A stretch of 37,694 nt of DNA, from positions 1 to 37,694 of the forward strand of contig JAGYOL010000009.1 of assembly GCA_018399555.1 (NCBI GenBank), written 5' to 3'. Source of the stretch: Kiritimatiellia bacterium. Its GTDB lineage: Bacteria > Verrucomicrobiota > Kiritimatiellia > RFP12 > UBA1067. The position numbers were made by a program, and so were the translations under genes. The notes under the pieces were generated by a model. The model saw only the letters and a list, made by a program, of their open reading frames with translations. It did no database searches and was not told where the DNA came from. Shown here piece by piece: positions 8,451 to 16,830 of the stretch (position 1 is its first letter; every line of letters starts with the position of its first letter).

Positions 8451-9541
8451 GAGCGTTGGTGGTTATAATTTGCGGTATCTTCTTTTTTTCAGGATGCCGG
8501 GATCGCTTCAGCGGTGAAGCGGGCGGAGAGACTGCTGAAGTTTTTGAATTAAAGGTTGTCCGCCGGTTTTCGGCGCAGAGTGAACTGACACTTCCGGTCG
8601 AGTCGGGAGATTTACTGATTTTCGCCGATATGAACGGCAGCGTAAGCGCACTGGGAGCCGATTGGAAGCCGCGCTGGAATATTAAAATAGCGGATGGAAA
8701 GCGGCGATTCACTGCCGGGGGTGCTCTTGCGGGGGATATGGTATGTCTGGCCTCGTTGGAGGGCACTGTTTACGCCTTTGACACTCTGTATGGTTCTGTT
8801 ATCTGGCGGAGCGATCGCGATGCGGTATTTGAGCACAGGCCGCTGTACGGGTCGGTGGGTGACAGAGCGATGTTGTGGTTGTTGTCGGCATCTGATGGTG
8901 TGATACACGCATTTGATGCGACCGACGGTGAATTGTTGTTTGAAAGTGAGCCGACCAATCGTTCAGACGGTGGCGCGGTCGTCTGGAAAAATGTAATCGC
9001 CTATGGTAACTGCGACGGGGCGGCTCATTTTTTCAACGCTGCTGACGGAAGCAGGCTTGCGTCAGTGGCCGTGGGTGACACTGACCAGATGGCTGGCACG
9101 CCGCTGGTCGGGGAAGAGGGTATGCTTTTTATCGGGACGCGATCCGGCAAGCTGGCGGTTATCGATTTACAGAGGATGAAACTTATCACAACCCTTGAGA
9201 TTTCCCAGGCAGAGGCATTTGTCGAGCCTGTGAAGGCATTTGACGGTTGTGTTGCCATGGGAACGGATGAAGGTGATCTGCTGTTATGCAGCCTGGTCGG
9301 GTCAACACTGGAGATTCTGCGGCGAGTTAATACTGAGGCACCGGTTGAGCGGCTTGCTTTTCATGATGATATACTGTACGTTCTCTCCGGTGGTGATCTG
9401 GTGGCTTACAACCGCGACTTGGAAAAACTCGCTCTTCTCAACGTGGCTGACCGTACTGGGGGAGTGATGGTCACTTCACAAGGCTTGATTGTGATTAGAG
9501 CCTCAAACACTCTGATCGGAATTGAAGGAGGGTGGCGATGA
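8447..9541 (+). CDS. PQQ-like beta-propeller lipoprotein (BamB/TolB-like)
   Basis: An exported lipoprotein of 364 residues. The start is GTG 8447, with GGAGG six bases upstream; it overlaps the previous stop (GTGA). The N-terminus reads MRALVVIICGIFFFSGC, a signal peptide with lipobox FSGC, and the residue after Cys is Arg. The mature part has repeated strands of the PQQ/outer-membrane-assembly propeller type, for example SALGADWKPRWNIKI, VYAFDTLYGSVIWRSD, IHAFDATDGELLFESE and LAVIDLQRMKLITTLE. These are blades ending in the D-x-x-x-G-x-x-x-W pattern. It sits where tolB lies in a tol-pal locus. It may dock the transducer to the outer membrane or act like BamB; no ligand can be read from sequence. 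Confidence 0.85.
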   Translation: MRALVVIICGIFFFSGCRDRFSGEAGGETAEVFELKVVRRFSAQSELTLPVESGDLLIFADMNGSVSALGADWKPRWNIKIADGKRRFTAGGALAGDMVCLASLEGTVYAFDTLYGSVIWRSDRDAVFEHRPLYGSVGDRAMLWLLSASDGVIHAFDATDGELLFESEPTNRSDGGAVVWKNVIAYGNCDGAAHFFNAADGSRLASVAVGDTDQMAGTPLVGEEGMLFIGTRSGKLAVIDLQRMKLITTLEISQAEAFVEPVKAFDGCVAMGTDEGDLLLCSLVGSTLEILRRVNTEAPVERLAFHDDILYVLSGGDLVAYNRDLEKLALLNVADRTGGVMVTSQGLIVIRASNTLIGIEGGWR

Positions 9542-10218
9542 ACGGAGCGTCGGTTTCGGTTTCAAAGATTGAAAAGGTTTTCAGCGGTGCCGGTCCGCAG
9601 CCGCTCAAGGTTCTGCGCGGGATTTCGTTTGAGGTGCAAGCTGGCGAGAGTTTATCGGTCACCGGTCCTTCCGGATCGGGCAAATCCACATTGCTGCACA
9701 TTATTGGAGCGTTGGATTATCCGACTGCCGGGTCAGTTTTAATCGATGGTCGTGATATAAGTGCCCTGGATGAAAGCTCACGGGTTGAATTTCGCAATCG
9801 TAAGGCCGGTTTCATCTTTCAGTCGCACTATCTTCTGCCTCAGCTGACGGTGATTGACAATATTCTTGTGCCAGCCTGGAACAGTCGTCGTGATTGCGAA
9901 GAACATATTGAACGTGCCTATCTGTTGCTGCGTCGTGTGGGACTTTCCGCATTTGCCAAACGTCTGCCGGGTCAGCTTTCAGGTGGTGAGCGTCAGCGGG
10001 TGGCTGTTGCACGAGCTTTACTAATGCGTCCCGCTCTGGTGTTGGCTGATGAACCGACTGGTGCGCTCGACCGGGAAAACGCCGCCGCTCTGATTGAGTT
10101 GATGTTGGAGATGAACTGTATGGAAAAGACGACCTTGCTGATGGTGACGCACTCAGAATATTGTGCCGAAAAAATGGAACGCCGGATTGAAATTCTGGAT
10201 GGAATGATCAGCGGTTAG
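9538..10218 (+). CDS. LolD-type ABC transporter ATPase
   Basis: Cytoplasmic ATPase of the LolD/MacB/FtsE class. Walker A GPSGSGKST (about 44-52), Q-loop FIFQSHYLLPQLTV, signature LSGGERQRVAVARAL, Walker B LVLADEPTGALD and H-loop VTHS are all present. LolD powers release of lipoproteins from the inner membrane with LolC/LolE. The start is ATG 9538 with GGAGG eight bases upstream; an in-frame GTG at 9532 is too close to that site. It overlaps the lipoprotein gene by four bases (ATGA). No permease gene follows; the next gene is pyrE. Either the permease is elsewhere or the ATPase works with the membrane proteins of this operon. Confidence 0.9.
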   Translation: MNGASVSVSKIEKVFSGAGPQPLKVLRGISFEVQAGESLSVTGPSGSGKSTLLHIIGALDYPTAGSVLIDGRDISALDESSRVEFRNRKAGFIFQSHYLLPQLTVIDNILVPAWNSRRDCEEHIERAYLLLRRVGLSAFAKRLPGQLSGGERQRVAVARALLMRPALVLADEPTGALDRENAAALIELMLEMNCMEKTTLLMVTHSEYCAEKMERRIEILDGMISG

Positions 10219-10341
10219 TTTTTATTGAACTGATAGTTGAGTCGGCAAGTTCTGCCGGTCCGGCACAGTTTCTGATGATTAAGCCTGGCTGGCGAAAATT
10301 ATCCGGCAGCCTCCGGCAGACGGAAGTTGAAGGGAGAAGAA

Positions 10342-10914
10342 ATGACGGAACATGATATAGTTAACACATTGCAGGAGACAGGTGCGCTTTTGACCGGTCA
10401 CTTCGAATTAAGATCAGGTTTGCACAGCAACCGTTTTTTTCAATGTGCAAATTTGCTGCGTTATCCGAGAATTGCGGGAAAACTGTGTCAAGAGCTGGTT
10501 GTACGATCGGGCGCGGTTGTTGATTTAAGTTCATCGACGGGGGTGATTTCCCCGGCGTTGGGCGGTATTCTCGTCGGTCACGAGGTCGCACGTTCTCTGG
10601 ACCGGCAGTGTATTTTTGCGGAGAAGCAGGATGACCGGCTGGTAATGCGGCGTTTCAGTATCAAGCCAGGAGAGCTCTACATTGTTGCCGAGGATGTGAT
10701 AACGCGTGGCGGGCGGGTTGCTGAGACGGTTGAGCTGGTGCGGTCGGCCGGTGCGGAAGTACTTGCGATTCTGGTGATTGTTGACCGCAGTGCGGGGAAA
10801 GCGCACTTTGATCAACCGCTCTTTTCACTTTTGAAGATGGCACCTGAGGTCTGGGAACCGAAAGACTGTCCGATGTGTGCCCGGCAGGAGCCCTTTGTTC
10901 ATCCCGGTTCATAG
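10342..10914 (+). CDS. pyrE: Orotate phosphoribosyltransferase
   Basis: Adds PRPP to orotate to give OMP in pyrimidine synthesis. The PRPP-binding motif YIVAEDVITRGGRVAETVELV is clear, as are FELRSGLHSNRFFQCANLL near the N-terminus and STGVISPALGGILVGHEVAR. The C-terminal CPMCARQ...PGS tail is typical of the short thermophile-type PyrE family. The start is ATG 10342 with GGGAGAAG just upstream, preferred over TTG 10327. The gap before it contains the short palindrome TGCCGGTCCGGCA (role unknown). The 3' end overlaps the convergent phosphatase gene by 6 bases. Confidence 0.95.
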   Translation: MTEHDIVNTLQETGALLTGHFELRSGLHSNRFFQCANLLRYPRIAGKLCQELVVRSGAVVDLSSSTGVISPALGGILVGHEVARSLDRQCIFAEKQDDRLVMRRFSIKPGELYIVAEDVITRGGRVAETVELVRSAGAEVLAILVIVDRSAGKAHFDQPLFSLLKMAPEVWEPKDCPMCARQEPFVHPGS

Positions 10915-11727
10915 TTGGCATGATCGGTCGGAGAGCATCGGCAGCAGGTGTTTTCGGCAGGCTGCGTGGATATGACCGTTGGTGGCTAGAAAAGCCATAC
11001 GGTGTTTGGGATATTGACACAGTGTTTCAGTCTCTCCGCCGGCGCGTTCCACAATCAAAGCCGCAGCGGCCATATCCCAGGTGTAAATTCCGGACTCAAA
11101 ATAACCATCCATACGTCCGCAGGCCACCATACACATGTCGACGGCGGCGGCACCCAGAATGCGGGGGCGTTGAGCCATTTCGGAGACCTTTTTCATGAAA
11201 CGGAACGAGCGTTTGTCGAGGTCCCATTTGTCGGCTCCGGTGGCAATCATTGCCAGAGATAAATCCGAGGTTGAAGAGACCTTGATCGGCCTTCCGTTGA
11301 AGAGAGCTTCGCCATCGCAGACCGCTTCAAAAAGCATGTTTAATTCGGGAAGGAAGACCGATCCGGCCACTGTTGTCCCTTTGTAACGTGCGGCGACACT
11401 GCAGCACCACCAGGGCAGACCGTGAAAAAAGTTGATGGTGCCGTCGATCGGGTCGATAATCCACAGCCAGTCAGCGGTGGCGGTTGGCTTTCCGCAACTT
11501 TCCTCACCGAGAATATCATGCTCCGGAAAGACATTCATGATCACGCTTTCGGCGACCTGCTGGGCTTCGATATCCAGTTTATGTTTCACATCGTTGCGCA
11601 GATTGGAGTTACAGTCGCCGCGGCGCTCCAGGTTGTTCATGACATGTTCTCCGGCGCGCCGGGCGGCCAGCGTTGTGAGTGCCTGTATCTGTAAAGGTGG
11701 CAGGGGAAGATCGAGTGGGTTTTTCAT
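10909..11727 (-). CDS. Inositol monophosphatase family protein
   Basis: A Mg2+-dependent phosphatase of the IMPase/CysQ/FBPase superfamily, 272 residues from ATG 11727. The metal site is complete: GEES (Glu), WIIDPIDGTINFFHG (DPiDGTxNF) and the C-terminal WDMAAAALIVERAGG. Substrate could be inositol-1-phosphate, PAP, or another sugar phosphate; the sequence does not decide. There is no strong ribosome-binding site. An in-frame TTG at 11763 would lengthen it, without support. It is convergent and slightly overlapping with pyrE, and divergent in promoter position from the hydrogenase terminator at 11770-11804. Confidence 0.93.
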   Translation of the reverse strand: MKNPLDLPLPPLQIQALTTLAARRAGEHVMNNLERRGDCNSNLRNDVKHKLDIEAQQVAESVIMNVFPEHDILGEESCGKPTATADWLWIIDPIDGTINFFHGLPWWCCSVAARYKGTTVAGSVFLPELNMLFEAVCDGEALFNGRPIKVSSTSDLSLAMIATGADKWDLDKRSFRFMKKVSEMAQRPRILGAAAVDMCMVACGRMDGYFESGIYTWDMAAAALIVERAGGETETLCQYPKHRMAFLATNGHIHAACRKHLLPMLSDRSCQL

Positions 11728-11769
11728 GGTTTTAATCTTAGATGCAGCGTTCGGCGCAGGCAAGCGTAA

Positions 11770-11804
11770 AAAAAAGGCGGCTTCCCGCAGGAGCCGCCTT
11801 TTTT
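11770..11804 (-). terminator. Strong intrinsic terminator of the hydrogenase operon
   Basis: A perfect 13-bp stem, AAAAAAGGCGGCT (11770-11782) with AGCCGCCTTTTTT (11792-11804), has a 9-base loop. It is flanked by A and T runs, so it can act on both strands. It lies 14 bases after the stop of hydA in the leftward direction of transcription. Confidence 0.92.
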
Positions 11805-11817
11805 GAATGGTGAGCGT

Positions 11818-13569
11818 TTATTTTGAATAAACTTTGCGCTCATGATAATGGTTATGTAGCAGTTTATGTGCTTTCTCGCTGAGCGGGGCTCCCAGATATT
11901 CGTCGTATACCTTTTTAATCTGGGGATTCTGGTGTGACATACGCAGCACACAACTCTTGTCATCGCGGTAGATACCGGCAATGCGTTTTTCGCGTACTTC
12001 GTCGGTGGCACCCAGAGGCTGACCGCCGCCGCTGATACATCCGCCGCGGCACGCCATGACCTCGATGAAGTCCCAACGGGGTTTGACCCCGTTTTTACGA
12101 TCTTCGCGGACAGCGTCAAGAACCTGCTCGACGTTCCCCATCTGATGCGCGACGGCGACATTCACCTTGGTGCCTTTGATATCGATCTCAGCCGACTTGA
12201 CACCTTCCATTCCGCGTACAGCCATGAACTCGATCGACGGCGGCTGTTCATCGCCTGTTACCAGGCAGTAGGCGGTACGCAGGGCGGCCTCCATAACACC
12301 GCCGGTCACACCGAAGATCGTTCCCGCGCCGGTGTAGTCACCCATGATGTTATCCGGTTCCTCTTTGGGAAGATTGAGGAAGTCGATGCCGGAGCTTTTG
12401 ATCATGCGGGCCAGTTCGCGTGTGGTCAGCACCACATCGATATCCTGGTAGCCGCTGGCGAACATATTCTCGCTGCGGGTTATTTCAAACTTTTTGGCGG
12501 TGCACGGCATAATTGAAACCATGAAAATTCTGGCTGGATCAAGGCCCATGCGTTCCGCATAGTAGGTTTTAGCCATTACGCCGAGCATCTGCTGCGGTGA
12601 TTTTGCCGAAGAAAAGTTATCGATGAAATCACTGGCATACTTCTCCATCCAGTCAGTCCATGCCGGACAGCAGGAAGTTATCAGCGGCAGGGTTCCTCCT
12701 TTAGTGAAACGTTCGACAAACTCATTGCCCTCCTCCATGATCGTCAGGTCGGCGCTGAAATTTGTATCGAAGACAGCGTCGAAACCTAGTCTTCGCAGAG
12801 CTGCGTAGGTCTCTCCTGTCATGATTTCTCCGGGTTCTCTGTCAAACGCTTCGCCGATTGCGACACGCACTGCCGGGGCTATCTGTACTACGCAGTATTT
12901 CTCATCGTCACAGAGCGCGTCCCAAACCGGGCGGGTGTGATCATGCTCATAGATTGCGCCGACCGGGCAGTGGGCTGAGCACTGTCCGCACTTGATGCAG
13001 GGCGAGTCGTTGAGCGAAACATCGGCGGCAGGTGCGATACGCGTGTTTTCGCCGCGTCCGATGAATTCAAGTGCCCAGACATTCTGCATCTCCTGGCAGA
13101 CAATTGCGCAGCGTCCACACTTGATGCACTTCTCCGGATTCAACACAATTGACGGGGTTGACCGGTCAACCGGAATCGTGGGAACTTCGGCAGGGAATGG
13201 TATCTCGCGGATACCGAAATCGGCGGCGATGTTCTGCAGCTCACAATTTCCGCTGCGGGGGCATTGCAGACAGTCGTTGGGATGATTAGCCAGAATCAAT
13301 TCGAGCACAGCGCGCCGCACTCTGACGATGTCTGAATCATGGGTTTTGATTTTCATGCCGGGGGCAACCTCTGTGGCGCAGGCGCGCAGCAGTTTGGCGG
13401 AACCCTCGTTGCGTACCACGCAGATACCGCAGGCGGCCCAGGGGCGCAAATCCGGATGATAACAGAGAGTTGGAATCTTAATCTGAACCGACTTAGCCGC
13501 TTCCAGAATAGTTGTCCCTGCGGGGACTTCGACGGGTATATTGTTAATTTCTAGTTTCACCATAGACAT
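11818..13569 (-). CDS. hydA: [FeFe] hydrogenase large subunit (electron-bifurcating HydA type)
   Basis: Catalytic subunit that makes or consumes H2 with NADH and ferredoxin as partners. Domains in order: N-terminal [2Fe-2S] (C36, C47, C50, C64), His-Cys3 [4Fe-4S] (HPNDCLQCPRSGNC, 96-109), two [4Fe-4S] ferredoxin motifs (CIKCGRCAIVC at 148 and CIKCGQCSAHC at 191), and the H-cluster domain with TSCCPAW (299-304), MPCTAKK (354-360) and MACRGGCISGGG (505-516). All H-cluster cysteines and the proton-relay Cys in TSCC are present. Its 583 residues fit trimeric bifurcating hydrogenases such as Thermotoga HydABC. It is the last gene of the operon, 18 bases after the NuoF-like gene. The HydEFG maturases are not in this window. 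Confidence 0.96.
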   Translation of the reverse strand: MSMVKLEINNIPVEVPAGTTILEAAKSVQIKIPTLCYHPDLRPWAACGICVVRNEGSAKLLRACATEVAPGMKIKTHDSDIVRVRRAVLELILANHPNDCLQCPRSGNCELQNIAADFGIREIPFPAEVPTIPVDRSTPSIVLNPEKCIKCGRCAIVCQEMQNVWALEFIGRGENTRIAPAADVSLNDSPCIKCGQCSAHCPVGAIYEHDHTRPVWDALCDDEKYCVVQIAPAVRVAIGEAFDREPGEIMTGETYAALRRLGFDAVFDTNFSADLTIMEEGNEFVERFTKGGTLPLITSCCPAWTDWMEKYASDFIDNFSSAKSPQQMLGVMAKTYYAERMGLDPARIFMVSIMPCTAKKFEITRSENMFASGYQDIDVVLTTRELARMIKSSGIDFLNLPKEEPDNIMGDYTGAGTIFGVTGGVMEAALRTAYCLVTGDEQPPSIEFMAVRGMEGVKSAEIDIKGTKVNVAVAHQMGNVEQVLDAVREDRKNGVKPRWDFIEVMACRGGCISGGGQPLGATDEVREKRIAGIYRDDKSCVLRMSHQNPQIKKVYDEYLGAPLSEKAHKLLHNHYHERKVYSK

Positions 13570-13587
13570 GGATAGACACCTTTCCGG

Positions 13588-15375
13588 TTAAGAACGTGAG
13601 ACAGCCTGGAATTTGCAGACTTCAAAACACTGTCCGCATTTGATACAGAGTTCCTGATCAATGACATGAGCCTGTTTGCGCTCGCCCTGAATGGCCTGTA
13701 CAGGGCAGACTCTGGCACAGGCGGTGCATCCAACACACTTGTGCGGGTCAATGATGTATCTAAGCAGGTTCTTGCATTTTCCGGCACGACATTTTTTGTC
13801 GTCGATATGCTCGATATACTCATCCATAAAGTAACGCAGGCTGGAAGTGACAGGATTTGAAGCGGTCTGTCCGAGTCCGCAGAGGGATGCACGGCACATA
13901 GCCTCGCTGATATCCTTCATGTTCTGGATATCCTCGGCGGTTCCTTTGCCATCACAGATTTTGGTCAGATAGTTGAGCAGCTTGCGTCCGCCGATACGGC
14001 AGGGTGCACATTTACCGCACGACTCATCCACGGTGAAATCCAGATAGAATTTCGCTACATCCGGAATGCAGTCATCCTCATCCATAACGATCAGACCGCC
14101 GGAACCCATGATCGAGCCGATTTTAGTCAGGCTTTCGTAATCGATTGGCGTATCGAGAAATTTTGGCGGGATCATGCCGCCCGAGGGGCCGCCGGTCTGT
14201 GCGGCTTTGAACTCTTTGCCGTTTTTAATGCCGCCGCCGATATCGAAGATAATTTCGCGCAGGGTAGTTCCCATGGGAACTTCAATCAGACCGGAGTTAT
14301 TGACTTTGCCGGTCAGAGCGAAAACTTTGGTTCCCTTGGTTGTTGCGGTGCCGATCTTGTTGAACCAGTTGGCGCCTTTGAGCATGATAACCGGAACGTT
14401 GGCCAGGGTTTCAACATTATTGATAACCGTCGGACGTCCCCATAAGCCTTTGACTGCCGGGAAGGGCGGTCGGGGTGCCGGCATACCACGTTTACCTTCA
14501 ATTGAAGCCAGCAGCGCAGTCTCTTCGCCGCAGACAAAAGCACCCGCACCGAGGCGCAGTTCAATCGTGAATGAAAATCCGCTGCCCAGAATGTTTTCAC
14601 CCAGCAAACCGTAATCGGTTGCCTGTGCAATCGCGTTTTCAAGCCGGTCAATCGCCAGCGGATACTCGGCTCTGATATAGATGAACCCCTTGGAAGCACC
14701 GATTGCGTAGCCAGCGATAGCCATGGCTTCGAGGATGCTGTGAGGGTCGCCCTCCAGCGTGGATCGGTCCATATAGGCTCCCGGGTCGCCCTCATCGGCA
14801 TTGCACACCATGTATTTCTGTCCATCCGGCTGGGCCGCCGCAAAAGACCATTTGACGCCGGTGGGGAAGCCTGCGCCACCGCGACCACGCAAACCGGAGA
14901 TCTTGAGTTCTTCAATGACATCTTCGGGTTGCATTTCAAAGAGGACCCTTTCAAGTCCCTTGTAACCGTCACGGGCGATATACTCGTCAATCTTATCAGG
15001 ATCGATCACGCCGCAGTTGCGTAGCACAATGCGAAACTGCTTCTGATAAAAGTCTATCCCGTCGATTGCGACATTACCTTTGCTTTGGGCGTTATCATAC
15101 AGCAGACGGCTGACGACGCGCCCCTTGATGATGTGTTCCTGGATGATCTCGGAGGCGTCCTCCGGACGAACTTCGACATAGAAGGTGTCTTCGGGCAGAA
15201 TTTTGACGATAGGTCCTTTTTCGCAGAATCCCAGACAGCCGGTGCGGACAATCTGAACGTCGTTGATCAATCCGTTCTCTTCAACTTCCTTTTTCAGTGC
15301 GTCAACCAGGGCGATTCCCCGATTGGATTCGCAGGCTGTGCCGCCGCAGACCAGAATGTATTGTTTATATGCCAT
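13588..15375 (-). CDS. hydB: NuoF-like NADH-binding hydrogenase subunit (HydB)
   Basis: Flavoprotein subunit that oxidises or reduces NAD(H) and is the likely bifurcation site. N-terminal thioredoxin-like [2Fe-2S] domain (C10, C15, C47, C51), then the NuoF core with FMN motif GLRGRGGAGFPTGVKW and NADH motif GAGAFVCGEETALLASIEG. The SCGKCAPCR...CGLGQ [4Fe-4S] site and a C-terminal 2x[4Fe-4S] ferredoxin domain (CVGCTACARVC, CIKCGQCFEVC) follow. The 595-residue length and domain order match HydB of trimeric or tetrameric bifurcating hydrogenases. AGGAAG lies 7 bases before the ATG. It lies between the small ferredoxin and hydA. Confidence 0.95.
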   Translation of the reverse strand: MAYKQYILVCGGTACESNRGIALVDALKKEVEENGLINDVQIVRTGCLGFCEKGPIVKILPEDTFYVEVRPEDASEIIQEHIIKGRVVSRLLYDNAQSKGNVAIDGIDFYQKQFRIVLRNCGVIDPDKIDEYIARDGYKGLERVLFEMQPEDVIEELKISGLRGRGGAGFPTGVKWSFAAAQPDGQKYMVCNADEGDPGAYMDRSTLEGDPHSILEAMAIAGYAIGASKGFIYIRAEYPLAIDRLENAIAQATDYGLLGENILGSGFSFTIELRLGAGAFVCGEETALLASIEGKRGMPAPRPPFPAVKGLWGRPTVINNVETLANVPVIMLKGANWFNKIGTATTKGTKVFALTGKVNNSGLIEVPMGTTLREIIFDIGGGIKNGKEFKAAQTGGPSGGMIPPKFLDTPIDYESLTKIGSIMGSGGLIVMDEDDCIPDVAKFYLDFTVDESCGKCAPCRIGGRKLLNYLTKICDGKGTAEDIQNMKDISEAMCRASLCGLGQTASNPVTSSLRYFMDEYIEHIDDKKCRAGKCKNLLRYIIDPHKCVGCTACARVCPVQAIQGERKQAHVIDQELCIKCGQCFEVCKFQAVSRS

Positions 15376-15389
15376 TGTAATCTTCCTGC

Positions 15390-15779
15390 TTAGCGAATGA
15401 TATCCATCGCGGGTTTGTCACAGATGTGGTTATCGATCAGCTTTCTGCTGATGACATGCCGATTGATAATCTTCCTGGCCAGTTCGGTGTCGACATTGCC
15501 GTAGATGACGGCGGGCATTCCCTCCACAATCACCTCCACGGTCGGCTCCGAGTGGCAGAACCCCATGCAGCCGGTTTGACGAACCAGCACATTGGAGATG
15601 TCCCGGGCGGTAAGCTCCTCGATTATCGTGTTGAAGGTCTCTTTCGCGCCGGCTGCGATTCCGCAGGTGCCCATGCCAACTATGATCTGTGCGCTTTTGT
15701 TCTCGGGATCGCGCATATTCATAGCTTTCTGTTTCTCATCGCGCAGTTTGCGCAGGTCGTCAAGTGTCAGCTTTGCCAT
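15390..15779 (-). CDS. Small thioredoxin-like [2Fe-2S] ferredoxin of the hydrogenase operon
   Basis: A 129-residue protein with a helical start (KLTLDDLRKLRDEKQK) and a thioredoxin-like ferredoxin core: GMGTCGIAAGAKETF and VRQTGCMGFCHSEPTVEV. Proteins of this type occur as an extra small subunit (HydD-like) in [FeFe] hydrogenase operons. The first half of the cluster site shows only one Cys in GTCGIAAGA where classical 2Fe-2S thioredoxin-like proteins have two. From memory this is usual for the subfamily, so cluster binding should not be assumed. A strong AAGGAG precedes the ATG. Confidence 0.88.
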   Translation of the reverse strand: MAKLTLDDLRKLRDEKQKAMNMRDPENKSAQIIVGMGTCGIAAGAKETFNTIIEELTARDISNVLVRQTGCMGFCHSEPTVEVIVEGMPAVIYGNVDTELARKIINRHVISRKLIDNHICDKPAMDIIR

Positions 15780-15788
15780 ATTATCTCC

Positions 15789-16331
15789 TTACTGTAATAA
15801 ATTCTCTTCCTGTGCTTTTATAAAATCTTTGGTCAGAGCAATGTTTGTGATCTGTTCCAGTGAACCCAGCGTTTCAATCAGTTCTGAACGTGATATTCTG
15901 TATTCGTCCTTCAAACTCTTTCTGATCACCTTCAGCTCATAGTCACCCTCGAAAGTCAGCAGCCCCGTCAGGGTCAGGGCGATATCGCCGGGCGGCGGGG
16001 TATCCAGGTGTCGTCGGTCAAAGCTGAACCCGACCTCAGTGCCGTGTTCCGGCTGCGAAGTGATCTTCATGCTGCCGTTGACCGCTTCAGCGGTCTGTTT
16101 CAAAAGGGCCAGTCCCAGCCCGACCCTGCGATGATCGTGTTTGCCGGCCTCCGTGAAGAAGGGATCAACCGCCGACCGCAGGGTCTCGCTGTTCATTCCC
16201 TTGCCATTGTCTGAAACCGCAACTTCAATTTTTTCCGGGAGCGTGCTGATTTCAAGTGTGATCAGTGACGCACCTGCTTCAACGGAGTTCTGCACGAGGT
16301 CGGCAATGTAGTCACAGACAGTAGCGTGCAC
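15789..16331 (-). CDS. HATPase-domain protein of the hydrogenase operon
   Basis: A GHKL ATPase domain without sensor or phosphoacceptor-His region. N-box DLVQNSVEAGA, G1 box DNGKGMN and G2 box VGLGLALLKQ are clear, and a C-terminal part of about 80 residues is unassigned. Genes like this are known inside bifurcating hydrogenase operons (the HydE-type gene of acetogens); their function is not settled. The start is taken at GTG 16331, four bases after the stop of the NuoE-like gene, with AGAAGG 8-9 bases before it. An ATG at 16358 in frame would overlap that gene by 23 bases and add nine residues. Confidence 0.8.
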   Translation of the reverse strand: MHATVCDYIADLVQNSVEAGASLITLEISTLPEKIEVAVSDNGKGMNSETLRSAVDPFFTEAGKHDHRRVGLGLALLKQTAEAVNGSMKITSQPEHGTEVGFSFDRRHLDTPPPGDIALTLTGLLTFEGDYELKVIRKSLKDEYRISRSELIETLGSLEQITNIALTKDFIKAQEENLLQ

Positions 16332-16335
16332 AACA

Positions 16336-16830
16336 TCAGACCTTCTTGATATCGGCAATAATCGCGTGCAAGTCCTGTGGCTGAACCTTGCCGTAAACCT
16401 TGCCGTTGATCACCATCACCGGAGCCAGTCCGCAACAGCCGATACACCGAACCGCTTCAACCGAAAACTCACCGTCGGGTGTAACTGTGTTCAGCCCTAC
16501 ACCTAAAATCCCCTCGATTTCCGCGATGATGTCCTCTCCGCCCTTCAGATAACATGCCGTTCCCATGCAGACCTGAATCTGATTGCGACCGGGTTTTTTG
16601 AGTTTGAAGAAGTTGTAAAAGGTCATAACCCCGTATATCTTGGCCAGCGGCACATCCAGTCGGTCGGCAACTTCAAACGCGATCTTACGCGGTATATACC
16701 CGAACTCCTGCTGTACTCTGTGCAACACCATAATCAGGTTGCCCGGCTTAGTTTTCCATTCGGCTATAAATTCAATCAGCTCTGGCGTCAGAGTCTCAAC
16801 CTTTTCCACCGGGGTAGTTTCGGAACTCAC
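16336..16830 (-). CDS. hydC: NuoE-like [2Fe-2S] hydrogenase subunit (HydC)
   Basis: Electron-transfer subunit of the hydrogenase. Helical N-terminal NuoE domain (NLIMVLHRVQQEFGYIP, IYGVMTFYNFF) and the C-terminal [2Fe-2S] thioredoxin-like fold with CMGTAC (C88, C93) and CIGCCG (C129, C133), the C-x4-C...C-x3-C pattern. The start is chosen as GTG 16830, because GGAGGTGA lies five bases upstream. A GTG at 16863 in frame has no ribosome-binding site. It is the first gene of the leftward hydrogenase operon. Confidence 0.93.
   Translation of the reverse strand: MSSETTPVEKVETLTPELIEFIAEWKTKPGNLIMVLHRVQQEFGYIPRKIAFEVADRLDVPLAKIYGVMTFYNFFKLKKPGRNQIQVCMGTACYLKGGEDIIAEIEGILGVGLNTVTPDGEFSVEAVRCIGCCGLAPVMVINGKVYGKVQPQDLHAIIADIKKV

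Noticed and set aside
12145-12516. 123-codon + strand frame inside hydA
   Set aside because: Antisense shadow of the H-cluster domain coding region, His/Gly-rich, no independent evidence.
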